Below the pieces are notes generated by a model, which saw only the letters and a list, made by a program, of their open reading frames with translations, made no database searches and had not been told where the DNA came from. A program made the translations under genes and the position numbers. A stretch of DNA of 64,000 nt from Catellatospora sp. KI3 (GTDB lineage: Bacteria > Actinomycetota > Actinomycetes > Mycobacteriales > Micromonosporaceae), in contig NZ_JASAMB010000015.1 of assembly GCF_029948125.1 (NCBI RefSeq), positions 124,001 to 188,000 of the forward strand, read 5' to 3'. Shown here piece by piece: positions 26,582-36,902 of the stretch (position 1 is its first letter; every line of letters begins with the position of its first letter).

Positions 26582-26930
26582 GCCCGAAGCGTGGAGACCG
26601 GGTGGCACCGCCCGCCGTGACCGGCGAGTACACCCTGAAGTTCGCGACCAACGATGCGGCCAAGGGCTGGGAGGAGCTTGCCGCCAGGCACCCGCCAACA
26701 CCAGGGCCGCCTACGACGCGATCCGGGCCGAGCCCTGCCCGGTGCCGCCCACCGAACGGCAGCACCGGCTCAAGCGTGAACTCGGCTCCGGGGTGCACGA
26801 CGGCCGAGCGCTGGACCAGTGGCAGTACGAGGTCACCTCGGGCGGCCGGGTCTGGTACCTCGTCGACCGCGACGCCCGGATCTGCAGGATCAGGCACGCC
26901 GGGACGGGACATCCGAAGGCGACCGACTAG
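26578..26930 (+). pseudogene. Frameshifted RelE-like toxin gene
   Basis: The GTG start at 26578 gives VSPKRGDRVAPPAVTGEYTL then KFATNDAAKGWEELAARHP, after which the frame drifts into low-complexity sequence. Resuming one frame over near 26694 gives NTRAAYDAIRAEPCPVPPTERQHRLKREL and a convincing C-terminus WQYEVTSGGRVWYLVDRDARICRIRHAGTGHPKATD ending at 26930. A single missing base in the run ACCCGCCAACACC explains it. Repaired length is about 117 residues with a RelE/ParE-like central sheet (VWYLVD...ICRIRHAGTGHP). It is either an inactivated toxin or a sequencing error. Confidence 0.6.
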
Positions 26931-28138
26931 CTGCTCGTCAGGCGGTGGTGCCAGGACTGGGCGGCGGGGTCGGTGAGGGAGGCGACCTGGTCGATGATGA
27001 CGCGCCAGCGGGCGGTGTCGTCGGCGGCCTCGCGCCACAGCGGCGCGAACATCGGGTCCAGCTCGTCGGGCGCCCGGTCGGCCAGCAGCGCCACCAGCTC
27101 GGTCAGGATCTCGCGCTGCCGGGTGTACCAGGGCTCCATGCCCCGGCGGCGCATCACGTACCGCAGGGCGATGCCCTTCAGCAGGGCGCAGCGGATGCGG
27201 GCCGACGTGGGCACGATCAGGTCGGCGTCGTAGCGGCGCAGCCGGCCGTCACCATACTTGTCCCGGGTGGCGTCCAGGGCGGCGGCGACGAAGCGGCCGG
27301 TCAGCGCGCTGGTGCAGGCCTTGAGCGCGATCTGCGCCCGGTACGACCCGTCGTAACCCGCCAGCGGCGCCACCGCCGGATCGGCCAGCAGCTCGCCCAG
27401 CGCCGCCGCCAGCGTGGCGGCCGACTCCGACGAGTACACCCGGGCCACGTCGGCGCAGAGCGCGGCCCGCTCGTCGGCGTCGTCCAGCAGCGGCCGCAGC
27501 GAGATGAAGCCGGAGAAGAATCCGTCCTCCACGTCGTGCACCGAGTACGCCACGTCGTCGGACCAGTCCATGACCTGCGCCTCCAGGCAGCGCCGGTCGG
27601 ACTCCGGGACGCCCAGGCGGATCCAGTCGAAGACGGGGCGGTCGTCGGCGTAGACGCCGAACTTGCGGGTGCCCTCGCGGCGCGGCCACGGATACTTGCA
27701 GGTCGCGTCGAGGGAGGCCCGGGTCAGGTTGAGGCCGGCACCCTCCACCTTGGCCTCCAGCCGCGACAGCACCCGCAGTGTCTGCGCGTTGCCCTCGAAG
27801 CCGCCCCACGGCCGCGCCACCTCGTCGAGCGCATCCTCTCCGTTGTGGCCGAACGGCGGATGTCCCAGGTCATGGGCGAGACCGGCGACGTCGACGACGT
27901 CCGGGTCGCACCCGAGCCGGGCGCCCATCTCGCGGGCGATCTGCGCCACCTCGATCGAGTGCGTCAACCTGGTACGCAGGAAGTCGCCGCTGCCCGCCGT
28001 GTGCACCTGCGTCTTGGCGGCCAGGCGCCGGAACCCGGCCGAGTGCAGCACCCGGGCCCGGTCCCGCTCGTACGGGCTGCGCCCGGAACCGGTGTCCTTG
28101 CCGGGCTCGGTGGCGAACCGCTCGCTGGGATCAACCAT
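26927..28138 (-). CDS. dgt: Deoxyguanosinetriphosphate triphosphohydrolase (dGTPase)
   Basis: This 403-residue HD-superfamily protein has the metal motifs in order: RLTHSIEVAQIAR near residue 60, GLAHDLGHPPFGHNGEDALDE near 90, and a downstream MDWSDDVAYSVHDVEDGF near 200. Such enzymes cleave dNTPs to nucleoside and triphosphate, controlling dNTP pools. ATG 28138 was chosen from a longer frame because homology starts at MVDPSERFATEPGKDTG-type sequence. It sits beside dnaG, as in many actinomycetes. Its stop overlaps the end of the convergent toxin gene by four bases. Confidence 0.92.
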   Translation of the reverse strand: MVDPSERFATEPGKDTGSGRSPYERDRARVLHSAGFRRLAAKTQVHTAGSGDFLRTRLTHSIEVAQIAREMGARLGCDPDVVDVAGLAHDLGHPPFGHNGEDALDEVARPWGGFEGNAQTLRVLSRLEAKVEGAGLNLTRASLDATCKYPWPRREGTRKFGVYADDRPVFDWIRLGVPESDRRCLEAQVMDWSDDVAYSVHDVEDGFFSGFISLRPLLDDADERAALCADVARVYSSESAATLAAALGELLADPAVAPLAGYDGSYRAQIALKACTSALTGRFVAAALDATRDKYGDGRLRRYDADLIVPTSARIRCALLKGIALRYVMRRRGMEPWYTRQREILTELVALLADRAPDELDPMFAPLWREAADDTARWRVIIDQVASLTDPAAQSWHHRLTSS

Positions 28139-28211
28139 CAACCAAGCGTACGGCGTACCGACGACGCTCCGTGGTGGACCAGGCGGGTCCCGAGTCCCGG
28201 CCGGACGATGC

Positions 28212-28541
28212 TCACTGCGGCTGCTCGAAGGTCTCGATGTCGTCCAGCACCGTGATCGTGACGACGACGTCCAGCGGGGTCTCCCAATTGACGTGCAGCA
28301 GGAACTCCACTCCGCCGGCTTCACCGCCCGCGCCGTGGGGTCCGACGTTCGTCACGAAGACGTGCGCGGCGCCGAGCAGCGGCCGACCGAGCGTCTTGGG
28401 TCCGAACAGGCCACCGAACACCGGCGTGAACTCCGCGGCGGTGATGACGACGGCCGAGTCCAGATTGATGGCGTCCCAGTTCCAGTTCTTCCGGATCACG
28501 CCCCTTTGGCCGCGGTACAGGATGCGGATCGAACGAGCCAT
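28212..28541 (-). CDS. Hypothetical protein
   Basis: This 109-residue protein (MARSIRILYRGQRGVIRKNWNWDAINLDSAVVIT ...) has GGAAGG upstream of ATG 28541. It is predicted beta-rich with a C-terminal VEFLLHVNWETPLDVVVTITVLDDIETF, and has no signal peptide or membrane segment. I do not recognise the family. The DNA here is less GC-rich than neighbouring genes and lies beside a gene remnant and palindromes, so it may belong to a small acquired or decaying patch. Confidence 0.55.
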   Translation of the reverse strand: MARSIRILYRGQRGVIRKNWNWDAINLDSAVVITAAEFTPVFGGLFGPKTLGRPLLGAAHVFVTNVGPHGAGGEAGGVEFLLHVNWETPLDVVVTITVLDDIETFEQPQ

Positions 28542-28657
28542 GGCACACCTTCCCAATCTCATCGAACCCGACGAAAGGCGACGCACCCCACCGTACCGAC
28601 CACCCCCCAAAACGGATATACCCTCATATGGGGACCGGCCCTGCCACGTAGATCGCC

Positions 28658-28717
28658 GCAGTTTCGGGGAAAGTGCAGGAATCTTGGCGGCCATTCGTGC
28701 ACTTTCCCCGAAACTGC
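28658..28717. repeat. Palindrome family A, copy 1 (20-bp perfect arms)
   Basis: GCAGTTTCGGGGAAAGTGCA (28658-28677) pairs perfectly with 28698-28717 across a 20-base loop. Nearly the same arms occur at 38173-38236 and 44937-44994. Here it directly abuts the truncated end of a CBM6 remnant. Confidence 0.8.
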
Positions 28718-28720
28718 AGT

Positions 28721-28914
28721 TCGACGGGGTGAACCTCGGTTCGACCCGCCCGATCGGCAGCTTCGCCATCGCCAACACCGGCGGCTGGACGAGCTGGCAG
28801 AGCATCCCGGCGAACGTGGGCGCGGTGACCGGTACCCACACGGTCTTCCTGACCTTCACCAGCGGCCAGCCCGCCGACTTCGTCAACACCGACTGGCTTC
28901 AGTTCCGGCACTGA
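28721..28914 (+). pseudogene. Remnant C-terminus of a secreted CBM6 carbohydrate-binding protein
   Basis: Plus-strand translation gives FDGVNLGSTRPIGSFAIANT then GGWTSWQSIPANVGAVTGTH and TVFLTFTSGQPADFVNTDWLQFRH, then a stop. This is the C-terminal half of a family 6 carbohydrate-binding module (GGWTSWQ...GTHTVFLTF...VNTDWLQF). There is no start codon, ribosome binding site or upstream catalytic domain. The homology breaks off within a few bases of the palindrome at 28717, so the rest was deleted or rearranged there. Confidence 0.68.
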
Positions 28915-28940
28915 CCTCGCACGGCGCACCGTGATCGTTC

Positions 28941-28999
28941 AAGTTGCCGGGCAGTCGGGCGAATGCACGGCCTTGATACGCCCGACTGCCCGGCAACTT
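28941..28999. repeat. Palindrome family B, copy 2 (21-bp perfect arms)
   Basis: AAGTTGCCGGGCAGTCGGGCG (28941-28961, written here as its 21-base arm) is perfectly complementary to 28979-28999 with a 17-base loop. It shares AAGTTGCC ... GGCAACTT ends and a CGGGCG inner part with the palindrome at 19922-19980. It lies between the CBM6 remnant and a convergent VOC gene and may terminate both. Confidence 0.75.
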
Positions 29000-29062
29000 C
29001 AAACGGGGCCGTGCCCGCGGCCGGGCCGCGGCCAGCGCGGGGCGGGACGGGGCGGTGGCGGG

Positions 29063-29410
29063 TCAGGCCGGGGGTAGGAGGCGGAACTCGTTGCCCTCCG
29101 GGTCGGCCAGGACGGTCCAGGGGGTGTGGGCGGCGGCCGCCGCGACGTGCCGCGCGCCCATGTCCACCAGGCGTTCGATGTCGGCCGCGAGGTCGTCGGT
29201 GGCCAGCTCCAGCTGGAGCCGGTTGCGGCCGGCGCGCGCGGCGCCGGCCTTCACGAACAGCATCCCGGGGTACGAGCCCGCCTCGCGCGCGATGGCGACG
29301 ACGTCGGGACGCTCCTCCAGGATGCGGAAGTGGAGCACCTCCGCCCACCAGCGGGCCAGCCGCGCCGGATCCCCGGCGTCCACTGCGGTGCCATGCCAGT
29401 GCAGCCCCAT
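29063..29410 (-). CDS. Glyoxalase/VOC-superfamily protein
   Basis: This 115-residue protein starts at ATG 29410 with GGAGG 6-7 bases upstream. It holds a vicinal-oxygen-chelate fold of the Glyoxalase-like (Glyoxalase_6) type: WHGTAVDAGDPARLARWWAEVL at the start and TPWTVLADPEGNEFRLLPPA at the end, the latter the typical ADPEGNEF motif. Members include dioxygenases, antibiotic-binding proteins and many of unknown function. No substrate is indicated. The next gene upstream in transcription is not in the same operon. Confidence 0.75.
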   Translation of the reverse strand: MGLHWHGTAVDAGDPARLARWWAEVLHFRILEERPDVVAIAREAGSYPGMLFVKAGAARAGRNRLQLELATDDLAADIERLVDMGARHVAAAAAHTPWTVLADPEGNEFRLLPPA

Positions 29411-29501
29411 CGCCGCCTCCTGCCGGTGTGGACAGAGTGCGGACAGCGTACGCCCAGAATGCCCGATCTGCCACGGGCAGTTCGGTCTACGGCAAACTCG
29501 C

Positions 29502-32129
<2,628 letters not shown>

Positions 32130-32384
32130 CGAGACCCTCCAGCATCATGGGCGGCGCTGCCACCACCCAGTCTTGCGCGGACCTTAACGCCGGGTAAGGA
32201 AACTTAGGAGGAGCTGGTGATTATCGGCACACAAATAGAAGTCTGTGCCGTTCGTACGGTTTTTGGGGAGCGTTCCCATGCGCACGACCGCGCATATCGA
32301 GCACCGGTACGTGGGCCAGGACACATTCACCGGCATGCGTGAATGGGGCAGCCGGGCGGCCCTGCCGGTTGGTAGCGTCCGACC

Positions 32385-33569
32385 ATGCATCCGTTCGGTC
32401 CAGAAGCGACCCGCGACCCCCATCCCGTCTACGCCCAGCTGCGCGAAGAGGCACCGGTCCACGAGATCGCGCTGAAGGCCGACAGCACCGTCTGGTTCGT
32501 CACCCGGCACGACGACGTCCGCAGGGCGCTGTCCGACCCGCGCCTGACCAAGGATCTGGGCCCGATGCGGCTCGGCGGCGCCATCGCCTTCCCGCCCGAG
32601 ATCCACAACGCGGTGAGCAGCCACATGCTGTCGGTGGACCCGCCCGACCACACCCGGCTGCGGCGCCTGGTCTCGTCGGTGTTCACGCCCCGGCGGGTGG
32701 CCGACCTGCGCCCCGCGATCCAGCGCATCTCCGACGAGCTGCTGGCCGGCCTCGACGGCGCCGACGAGGCCGACCTGCTCGACGCGTACGCCTTCCCGCT
32801 GCCGCTCCAGGTCATCTGCGAGATGCTCGGCGTGCCGATGGCCGACCGGGAGAGCTTCCGGAACTGGTCGAACACCATCGTCGCGGGCGCCTACGCCCCG
32901 CCGGAGGAGACCGGCAAGGCGATCATGGCGATGATCGGCTACGTACGCGAGCTGATCGCGGCCAAGCGGGCCGAGCCCGACGACGCGCTGATGTCGGCGC
33001 TGATCACGGCGACCGACGACGGCGACCGGCTCACCGAGGACGAGCTGACCTCGATGGTGTTCCTGCTGCTCATCGCCGGGCACGAGACCACGGTCAACCT
33101 CATCGGCAACGGCCTGCACCTGCTGCTGGCCCACCCGGAGCAGGCCGACCGGCTGCGCGCCGACCCGTCGCTGCTGCCCGCGGCGATCGAGGAGTTCCTG
33201 CGGATCGAGAGCCCGGTGAAGACGGCGACGGTGCGCCTGGCCAAGGAGGCGGTGGACTTCGGCGGGGTGGTCGTCCCGGCGGGGGCGATCGTCATGGTCA
33301 GCCTGCTGTCGGCCAACCACGATCCGCAGGCCTTCGCCGACCCGGACCGGTTCGACCCGGCGCGCGCGGAGAACCAGCATCTGGCCTTCGGCCACGGGCT
33401 GCACTACTGCCTGGGCGCCCCGCTGGCCCGGCTGGAGGCGCAGATCGCCATCCACGACCTGCTCGACCGGTTCCCGAAGATGCGCCCGGCCCGGCCGCTG
33501 GATGAGCTGACCTGGAAGTCCGGGGTGCTGCTGCGGGCGCTGGACGAGTTGCCGGTAGTTCTACGCTGA
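32385..33569 (+). CDS. Cytochrome P450
   Basis: This 394-residue P450 shows the oxygen-binding I-helix motif AGHETT near residue 233, the K-helix EEFLRIESPVKT (ExxR type) near 270, and the heme-binding loop FGHGLHYCLGAPLARLE with Cys342. It resembles soluble actinobacterial CYP105/CYP107-like enzymes that hydroxylate small molecules using separate ferredoxin partners. No ferredoxin gene is adjacent. ATG 32385 has only a weak ribosome binding site (TTGGTAGCG), but the N-terminus MHPFGPEATRDPHPVYAQLREEAPVH fits the family. A hairpin terminator follows. Substrate unknown. Confidence 0.9.
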   Translation: MHPFGPEATRDPHPVYAQLREEAPVHEIALKADSTVWFVTRHDDVRRALSDPRLTKDLGPMRLGGAIAFPPEIHNAVSSHMLSVDPPDHTRLRRLVSSVFTPRRVADLRPAIQRISDELLAGLDGADEADLLDAYAFPLPLQVICEMLGVPMADRESFRNWSNTIVAGAYAPPEETGKAIMAMIGYVRELIAAKRAEPDDALMSALITATDDGDRLTEDELTSMVFLLLIAGHETTVNLIGNGLHLLLAHPEQADRLRADPSLLPAAIEEFLRIESPVKTATVRLAKEAVDFGGVVVPAGAIVMVSLLSANHDPQAFADPDRFDPARAENQHLAFGHGLHYCLGAPLARLEAQIAIHDLLDRFPKMRPARPLDELTWKSGVLLRALDELPVVLR

Positions 33570-33594
33570 GTTACCGTCGGGGTGCGCTGAGCTA

Positions 33595-33635
33595 CTCGAT
33601 CGGGGCGCACGGGGGCCTTCGGAGCCCCGATCGAG
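33595..33635 (+). terminator. Hairpin terminator after the P450 gene
   Basis: CTCGATCGGGGC (33595-33606) pairs with GCCCCGATCGAG (33624-33635), a perfect 12-bp stem, 26 bases after the P450 stop. Confidence 0.65.
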
Positions 33636-33689
33636 AGCCGGCCGCCTATCCGGACGGGATCACCGCCGGCTCAAAATGCCACCAAAACG

Positions 33690-33873
33690 GGCTTGGTGTG
33701 AGTCATATCACATCCTCTCAAGCTCCCCTTTTCTGGACGCAACAGGACCAGAAGGGGAGGAAATCTCACCGACCGGGGCAGGGGATTCCCCCTAGGGCTG
33801 GTGAGTCGGCTCACTGACCAGGCACGATGGCCTTCCTCGTTGGCAAGGACGACAACGAAAGGCCCCCACCCCC
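33690..33873 (+). promoter_or_regulatory. Structured 5' leader of the M23 peptidase gene
   Basis: The 184 bases before the M23 gene contain several potential stems. CTCCCCTT...CTGG pairs with CCAG...AAGGGGAG around 33724-33763. A GGGGATTCCCC hairpin lies near 33782-33792, TGAGTCGGCTCA near 33804-33815, and CGTTG/CAACG near 33838-33857 just before the ribosome binding site. Leaders of cell-wall hydrolases in actinomycetes often hold the cyclic di-AMP riboswitch, but I do not find its conserved core, so I assign no class. The upstream part (33636-33690) is moderately AT-rich and may hold the promoter. Confidence 0.35.
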
Positions 33874-34827
33874 GTGAAGTACTTCCGACGTGCCCAGCAC
33901 AACACCCCCGGACTGTCCGACACGAGCCGCGCGCAGGTCGTCGGCCTCACCGACCGCCTCCGTGGTGGCCTCGCCCGTCACTCACGGGCGGCCCTGGTCG
34001 CCGTCACCACCTCGGCCCTGGCCGGAGCCGGCGCCTTCGCCATGCTCCACCAGGCCGACCCCGACACCGGCGCGCAGCCGGCCGTGGTCGACGCCGCGCC
34101 GACCGTCGCCCTCACCCCCCGCGCCGTCACCGGCCCGCTGGCCGACGCGCTCGCCGAGCGGGCGCTGATGGTCGCCGACAGCGCCAGCCGCGCCGACCGC
34201 CCGGTCGCCACGCCGTCGGCCTCGCCCTCCCCCTCGGCCTCGCCGAGCCCGTCGGCCTCCGCCAAGCCGAAGCCGACCGTCACCAAGAAGCCGAAGCCGA
34301 AGCCCACGGTGGCCAAGAAGCCGGCGCCGAAGCCGAAGCCGAAGCCCACCGTGACGAAGAAGCCGACGCCGAAGCCCGTGCCGAAGCCGGTGGCCCCCAA
34401 GCCGAAGCCGAAGCCCGTCGCCAAGCCGCTGTGGACCATCCCGCTGCCCGGCGCCCAGATCACCTCGTGCTTCGGCGCCCGCTGGGGCACCATGCACAAG
34501 GGCATCGACTTCGCGATGCCCAGCGGCACCCCGATCCACGCGGTCGGCGCCGGCACCGTGGTCAGCGCCGGTTGGGCGTACAGCGGCTACGGCATCTCGG
34601 TCGTGGTCGACCACCACAACGGCTACCTGAGCCACTACGCCCACATGTCCCAGGACAAGGTGTCGGTCGGTGACGAGGTCAAGGCGGGCGACGTGCTCGG
34701 CCTGGAAGGCTCGACCGGCGACTCGACCGGCCCGCACCTGCACTTCGAGATCCACAAGGGCATGTGGAACCAGGTGAACCCCGCCCCCTGGCTGCGCGAC
34801 CACGGCCTCGCCATCAGCGGCTGCTAG
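33874..34827 (+). CDS. Secreted M23 (LytM) peptidoglycan endopeptidase with Lys/Pro linker
   Basis: This 317-residue protein starts at the GTG at 33874. A membrane segment or signal anchor lies near residues 38-60 (RAALVAVTTSALAGAGAFAML). A long low-complexity linker of KPKPT/KKPAPKP repeats spans residues about 130-185, and the C-terminal LytM domain has HKGIDFAMPSGTPI (zinc His and Asp) and GPHLHFEIHKG (catalytic HxH). It should cut peptide cross-bridges outside the cell, the basic linker probably binding anionic wall polymers. A structured leader suggests control at the RNA level. Confidence 0.88.
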   Translation: MKYFRRAQHNTPGLSDTSRAQVVGLTDRLRGGLARHSRAALVAVTTSALAGAGAFAMLHQADPDTGAQPAVVDAAPTVALTPRAVTGPLADALAERALMVADSASRADRPVATPSASPSPSASPSPSASAKPKPTVTKKPKPKPTVAKKPAPKPKPKPTVTKKPTPKPVPKPVAPKPKPKPVAKPLWTIPLPGAQITSCFGARWGTMHKGIDFAMPSGTPIHAVGAGTVVSAGWAYSGYGISVVVDHHNGYLSHYAHMSQDKVSVGDEVKAGDVLGLEGSTGDSTGPHLHFEIHKGMWNQVNPAPWLRDHGLAISGC

Positions 34828-34848
34828 ACCTGCACACCCACCCCCCGA

Positions 34849-34888
34849 AGTTCGGCCCGGACCTCCCCCCAGGGGTCCGGGCCGAACT
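34849..34888 (+). terminator. Hairpin terminator after the M23 peptidase gene
   Basis: AGTTCGGCCCGGACC (34849-34863) and GGTCCGGGCCGAACT (34874-34888) form a perfect 15-bp stem, 21 bases after the M23 stop. Confidence 0.75.
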
Positions 34889-34929
34889 GTATGGGATTCC
34901 GCGAACCGACTTGCACTGAATGTGTGAGT

Positions 34930-34947
34930 AATACGATCTGTCGTATT
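34930..34947. promoter_or_regulatory. Inverted repeat, candidate operator of the sugar ABC operon
   Basis: AATACGA (34930-34936) and TCGTATT (34941-34947) form a perfect 7-bp inverted repeat with a 4-base spacer, 18 bases before the start of the sugar-binding protein gene, in an otherwise AT-richer stretch. The form suits a dimeric sugar-responsive repressor (ROK or LacI type), whose gene is not adjacent. Confidence 0.5.
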
Positions 34948-34964
34948 CCGTGAGGGAGGTTCGC

Positions 34965-36053
34965 ATGAGGAAGCGTGACGTGCTCGCCGTGGTCACGGCG
35001 TCGCTGCTGGCCCTGGCCGCCGCGGGGTGCGAGAGCGGCTCGGACTCGGGTGGCGGCGGCTCCGGCGGCGGGAAGATCGCCCTCCTGCTGCCCGAGTCCC
35101 AGACCACCCGGTACGAGCAGCACGACCGCCCGCTGTTCGAGGCCAAGGTCAAGGAGCTGTGCCCCGACTGCGAGGTCATCTACAGCAACGCCCAGCAGGA
35201 CCAGAGCCGCCAGCAGCAGCAGGCCGAGGCCGCGCTCAACAACGGCGCCAAGGTGCTGGTGCTCGACCCCGTCGACGGCGCGGCCGCGGGCACCATCGCC
35301 TCGCTGGCCAAGTCCAAGGGCGTGCCGGTGATCTCGTACGACCGCCTGATCCAGAACGCGCCGATCGACTACTACATCTCCTTCGACAACGAGCGCGTCG
35401 GGCAGCTGCAGGGTGAGGCGCTGGTCAACCGGCTCAAGGAGCAGGGCAAGACCTCCGGCGACATCGTGATGATCAACGGTTCGCCCACGGACAACAACGC
35501 CAAGCAGTTCAACAAGGGCGCGCACAGCGCGCTGGACAACTCCGGCTTCAAGACCGTCCCCACGCCCGACTACTTCACGCCCGAGTGGAAGCCCGAGAAC
35601 GCGCAGAAGTTCATGGAGGGCCAGATCGCCCAGCTGGGCAAGGACGGCTTCGCCGGGGTGTACGCGGCCAACGACGGCACCGCCGGTGGCGCCATCGCCG
35701 CCATGCGCGCCGCGGGCATCGACCCCGTGCCGCCCACCACCGGCCAGGACGCCGAACTCGCCGCCATCCAGCGCATCGTCTCCGGCGACCAGTACATGAC
35801 CGTGTACAAGGCGTTCAAGCCCGAGGCCGAGCAGGCCGCGACGCTGGCCGTGGACCTGGTCAAGGGCAACAAGCCGAGCACCGGCAAGACGGTCGACAAC
35901 GGCTCCGGCGCGGTCCCCTCGTTCCTGCTCGAACCGGTCGTCGTCAACCAGGGCAACATCAAGGACACCGTGGTCAAGGACGGCCTCTACACCACCCAGC
36001 AGATCTGCACCTCGGCGTACACCGCCGCGTGCCAGGCGGCCGGGCTGTCCTGA
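34965..36053 (+). CDS. Sugar ABC transporter substrate-binding lipoprotein (XylF-like)
   Basis: This 362-residue lipoprotein has a lipobox LALAAAGC with the modified cysteine near residue 22, followed by a Gly/Ser linker and a periplasmic-binding-protein type I (Peripla_BP_4) domain. Segments such as IALLLPESQTTRYEQHDRPLF, VLVLDPVDGAAAGTIASLAKSKGVPVISYDRLI and GVYAANDGTAGGAIAAMRAAGIDPVPPTTGQDAE match D-xylose-binding XylF proteins. GGGAGG precedes ATG 34965. It starts a three-gene importer operon with an ATPase and a permease. Confidence 0.88.
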   Translation: MRKRDVLAVVTASLLALAAAGCESGSDSGGGGSGGGKIALLLPESQTTRYEQHDRPLFEAKVKELCPDCEVIYSNAQQDQSRQQQQAEAALNNGAKVLVLDPVDGAAAGTIASLAKSKGVPVISYDRLIQNAPIDYYISFDNERVGQLQGEALVNRLKEQGKTSGDIVMINGSPTDNNAKQFNKGAHSALDNSGFKTVPTPDYFTPEWKPENAQKFMEGQIAQLGKDGFAGVYAANDGTAGGAIAAMRAAGIDPVPPTTGQDAELAAIQRIVSGDQYMTVYKAFKPEAEQAATLAVDLVKGNKPSTGKTVDNGSGAVPSFLLEPVVVNQGNIKDTVVKDGLYTTQQICTSAYTAACQAAGLS

Positions 36054-36071
36054 CGCCCTGAGGGGGTTGCC

Positions 36072-36902
36072 ATGAGCACCATGTCCAGCAGGCCGATCCT
36101 GTCGCTGCGGGGCATCGACAAGCGGTTCGGGGCGGTGCAGGCGCTGACCGGCGTGGACCTCGACGTCCACGCCGGGGAGGTGGTCGCCCTGGTCGGCGAC
36201 AACGGCGCGGGCAAGTCGACCCTGGTCAAGGTGATCTGCGGGGTCGGCCCGCCCGACGGCGGCACCATCACCTTCAACGGCACCGACGTACGCATCGACA
36301 CCCCGCACGCCGCGCAGGAGCTGGGCATCGCCACCGTCTTCCAGGACCTGGCGCTGTGCGACAACCTCGACGTGGTCGGCAACCTGTTCCTCGGCCGCGA
36401 GCTCAAGCGCGGCGCCAGCCTCGACGAGGTCGAGATGGAGCGGCGCAGCGGCAAGCTGCTGCGCGACCTGTCGGCGCGGATTCCCAGCGTACGGCTGCCC
36501 GTCGCGGCCCTGTCCGGCGGCCAGCGGCAGACCGTGGCCATCTCCCGCTCGCTGCTCGGCGACCCGCGCGTGGTGCTGCTCGACGAGCCCACCGCCGCCC
36601 TCGGCGTCGCGCAGACCGCCCAGGTCCTGAACCTGGTCGAGCGGCTGCGGGAACGGGGCCTGGGGGTGGTCCTGATCAGCCACAACATGGTCGACGTACG
36701 CGCCGTCGCCGACCGCGTCGCGGTGCTGCGCCTCGGCCGCAACAACGGCGAGTTCCGCACCGCCGACGTCACCAACGAGCAGATCATCGCCGCGATCACC
36801 GGCGCCACCCAGAACGTGGTGACCGAGCGGATGGAGCGGCTGCGCGAGGCGGAGCACGGCCGGACGGCAGAGCGCGGCGACGCGGAAGGCGGCATGTCAT
36901 GA
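36072..36902 (+). CDS. Sugar ABC transporter ATPase, single-domain XylG-like
   Basis: This 276-residue ATPase has Walker A GDNGAGKST near residue 44, signature LSGGQRQTVAISRSL near 148 and Walker B VVLLDEPTAALGV near 170. The usual Asp after AAL in the D-loop is replaced (ALGVAQ). Most XylG/RbsA ATPases have two fused nucleotide-binding domains of about 500 residues. This one has a single domain and must act as a homodimer, like FrcA. It overlaps the permease start by four bases (ATGA). Confidence 0.87.
   Translation: MSTMSSRPILSLRGIDKRFGAVQALTGVDLDVHAGEVVALVGDNGAGKSTLVKVICGVGPPDGGTITFNGTDVRIDTPHAAQELGIATVFQDLALCDNLDVVGNLFLGRELKRGASLDEVEMERRSGKLLRDLSARIPSVRLPVAALSGGQRQTVAISRSLLGDPRVVLLDEPTAALGVAQTAQVLNLVERLRERGLGVVLISHNMVDVRAVADRVAVLRLGRNNGEFRTADVTNEQIIAAITGATQNVVTERMERLREAEHGRTAERGDAEGGMS

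Noticed and set aside
26578-26930. Programmed ribosomal frameshift in the toxin gene
   Set aside because: No slippery heptamer or downstream pseudoknot is evident at the junction; a one-base deletion or sequencing error is simpler.
33690-33873. Cyclic di-AMP (ydaO) riboswitch
   Set aside because: Position before a wall hydrolase fits, but I could not find the conserved ydaO core segments (the ACCCGACAGCUAAC-like part). I kept it only as an unclassified structured leader.
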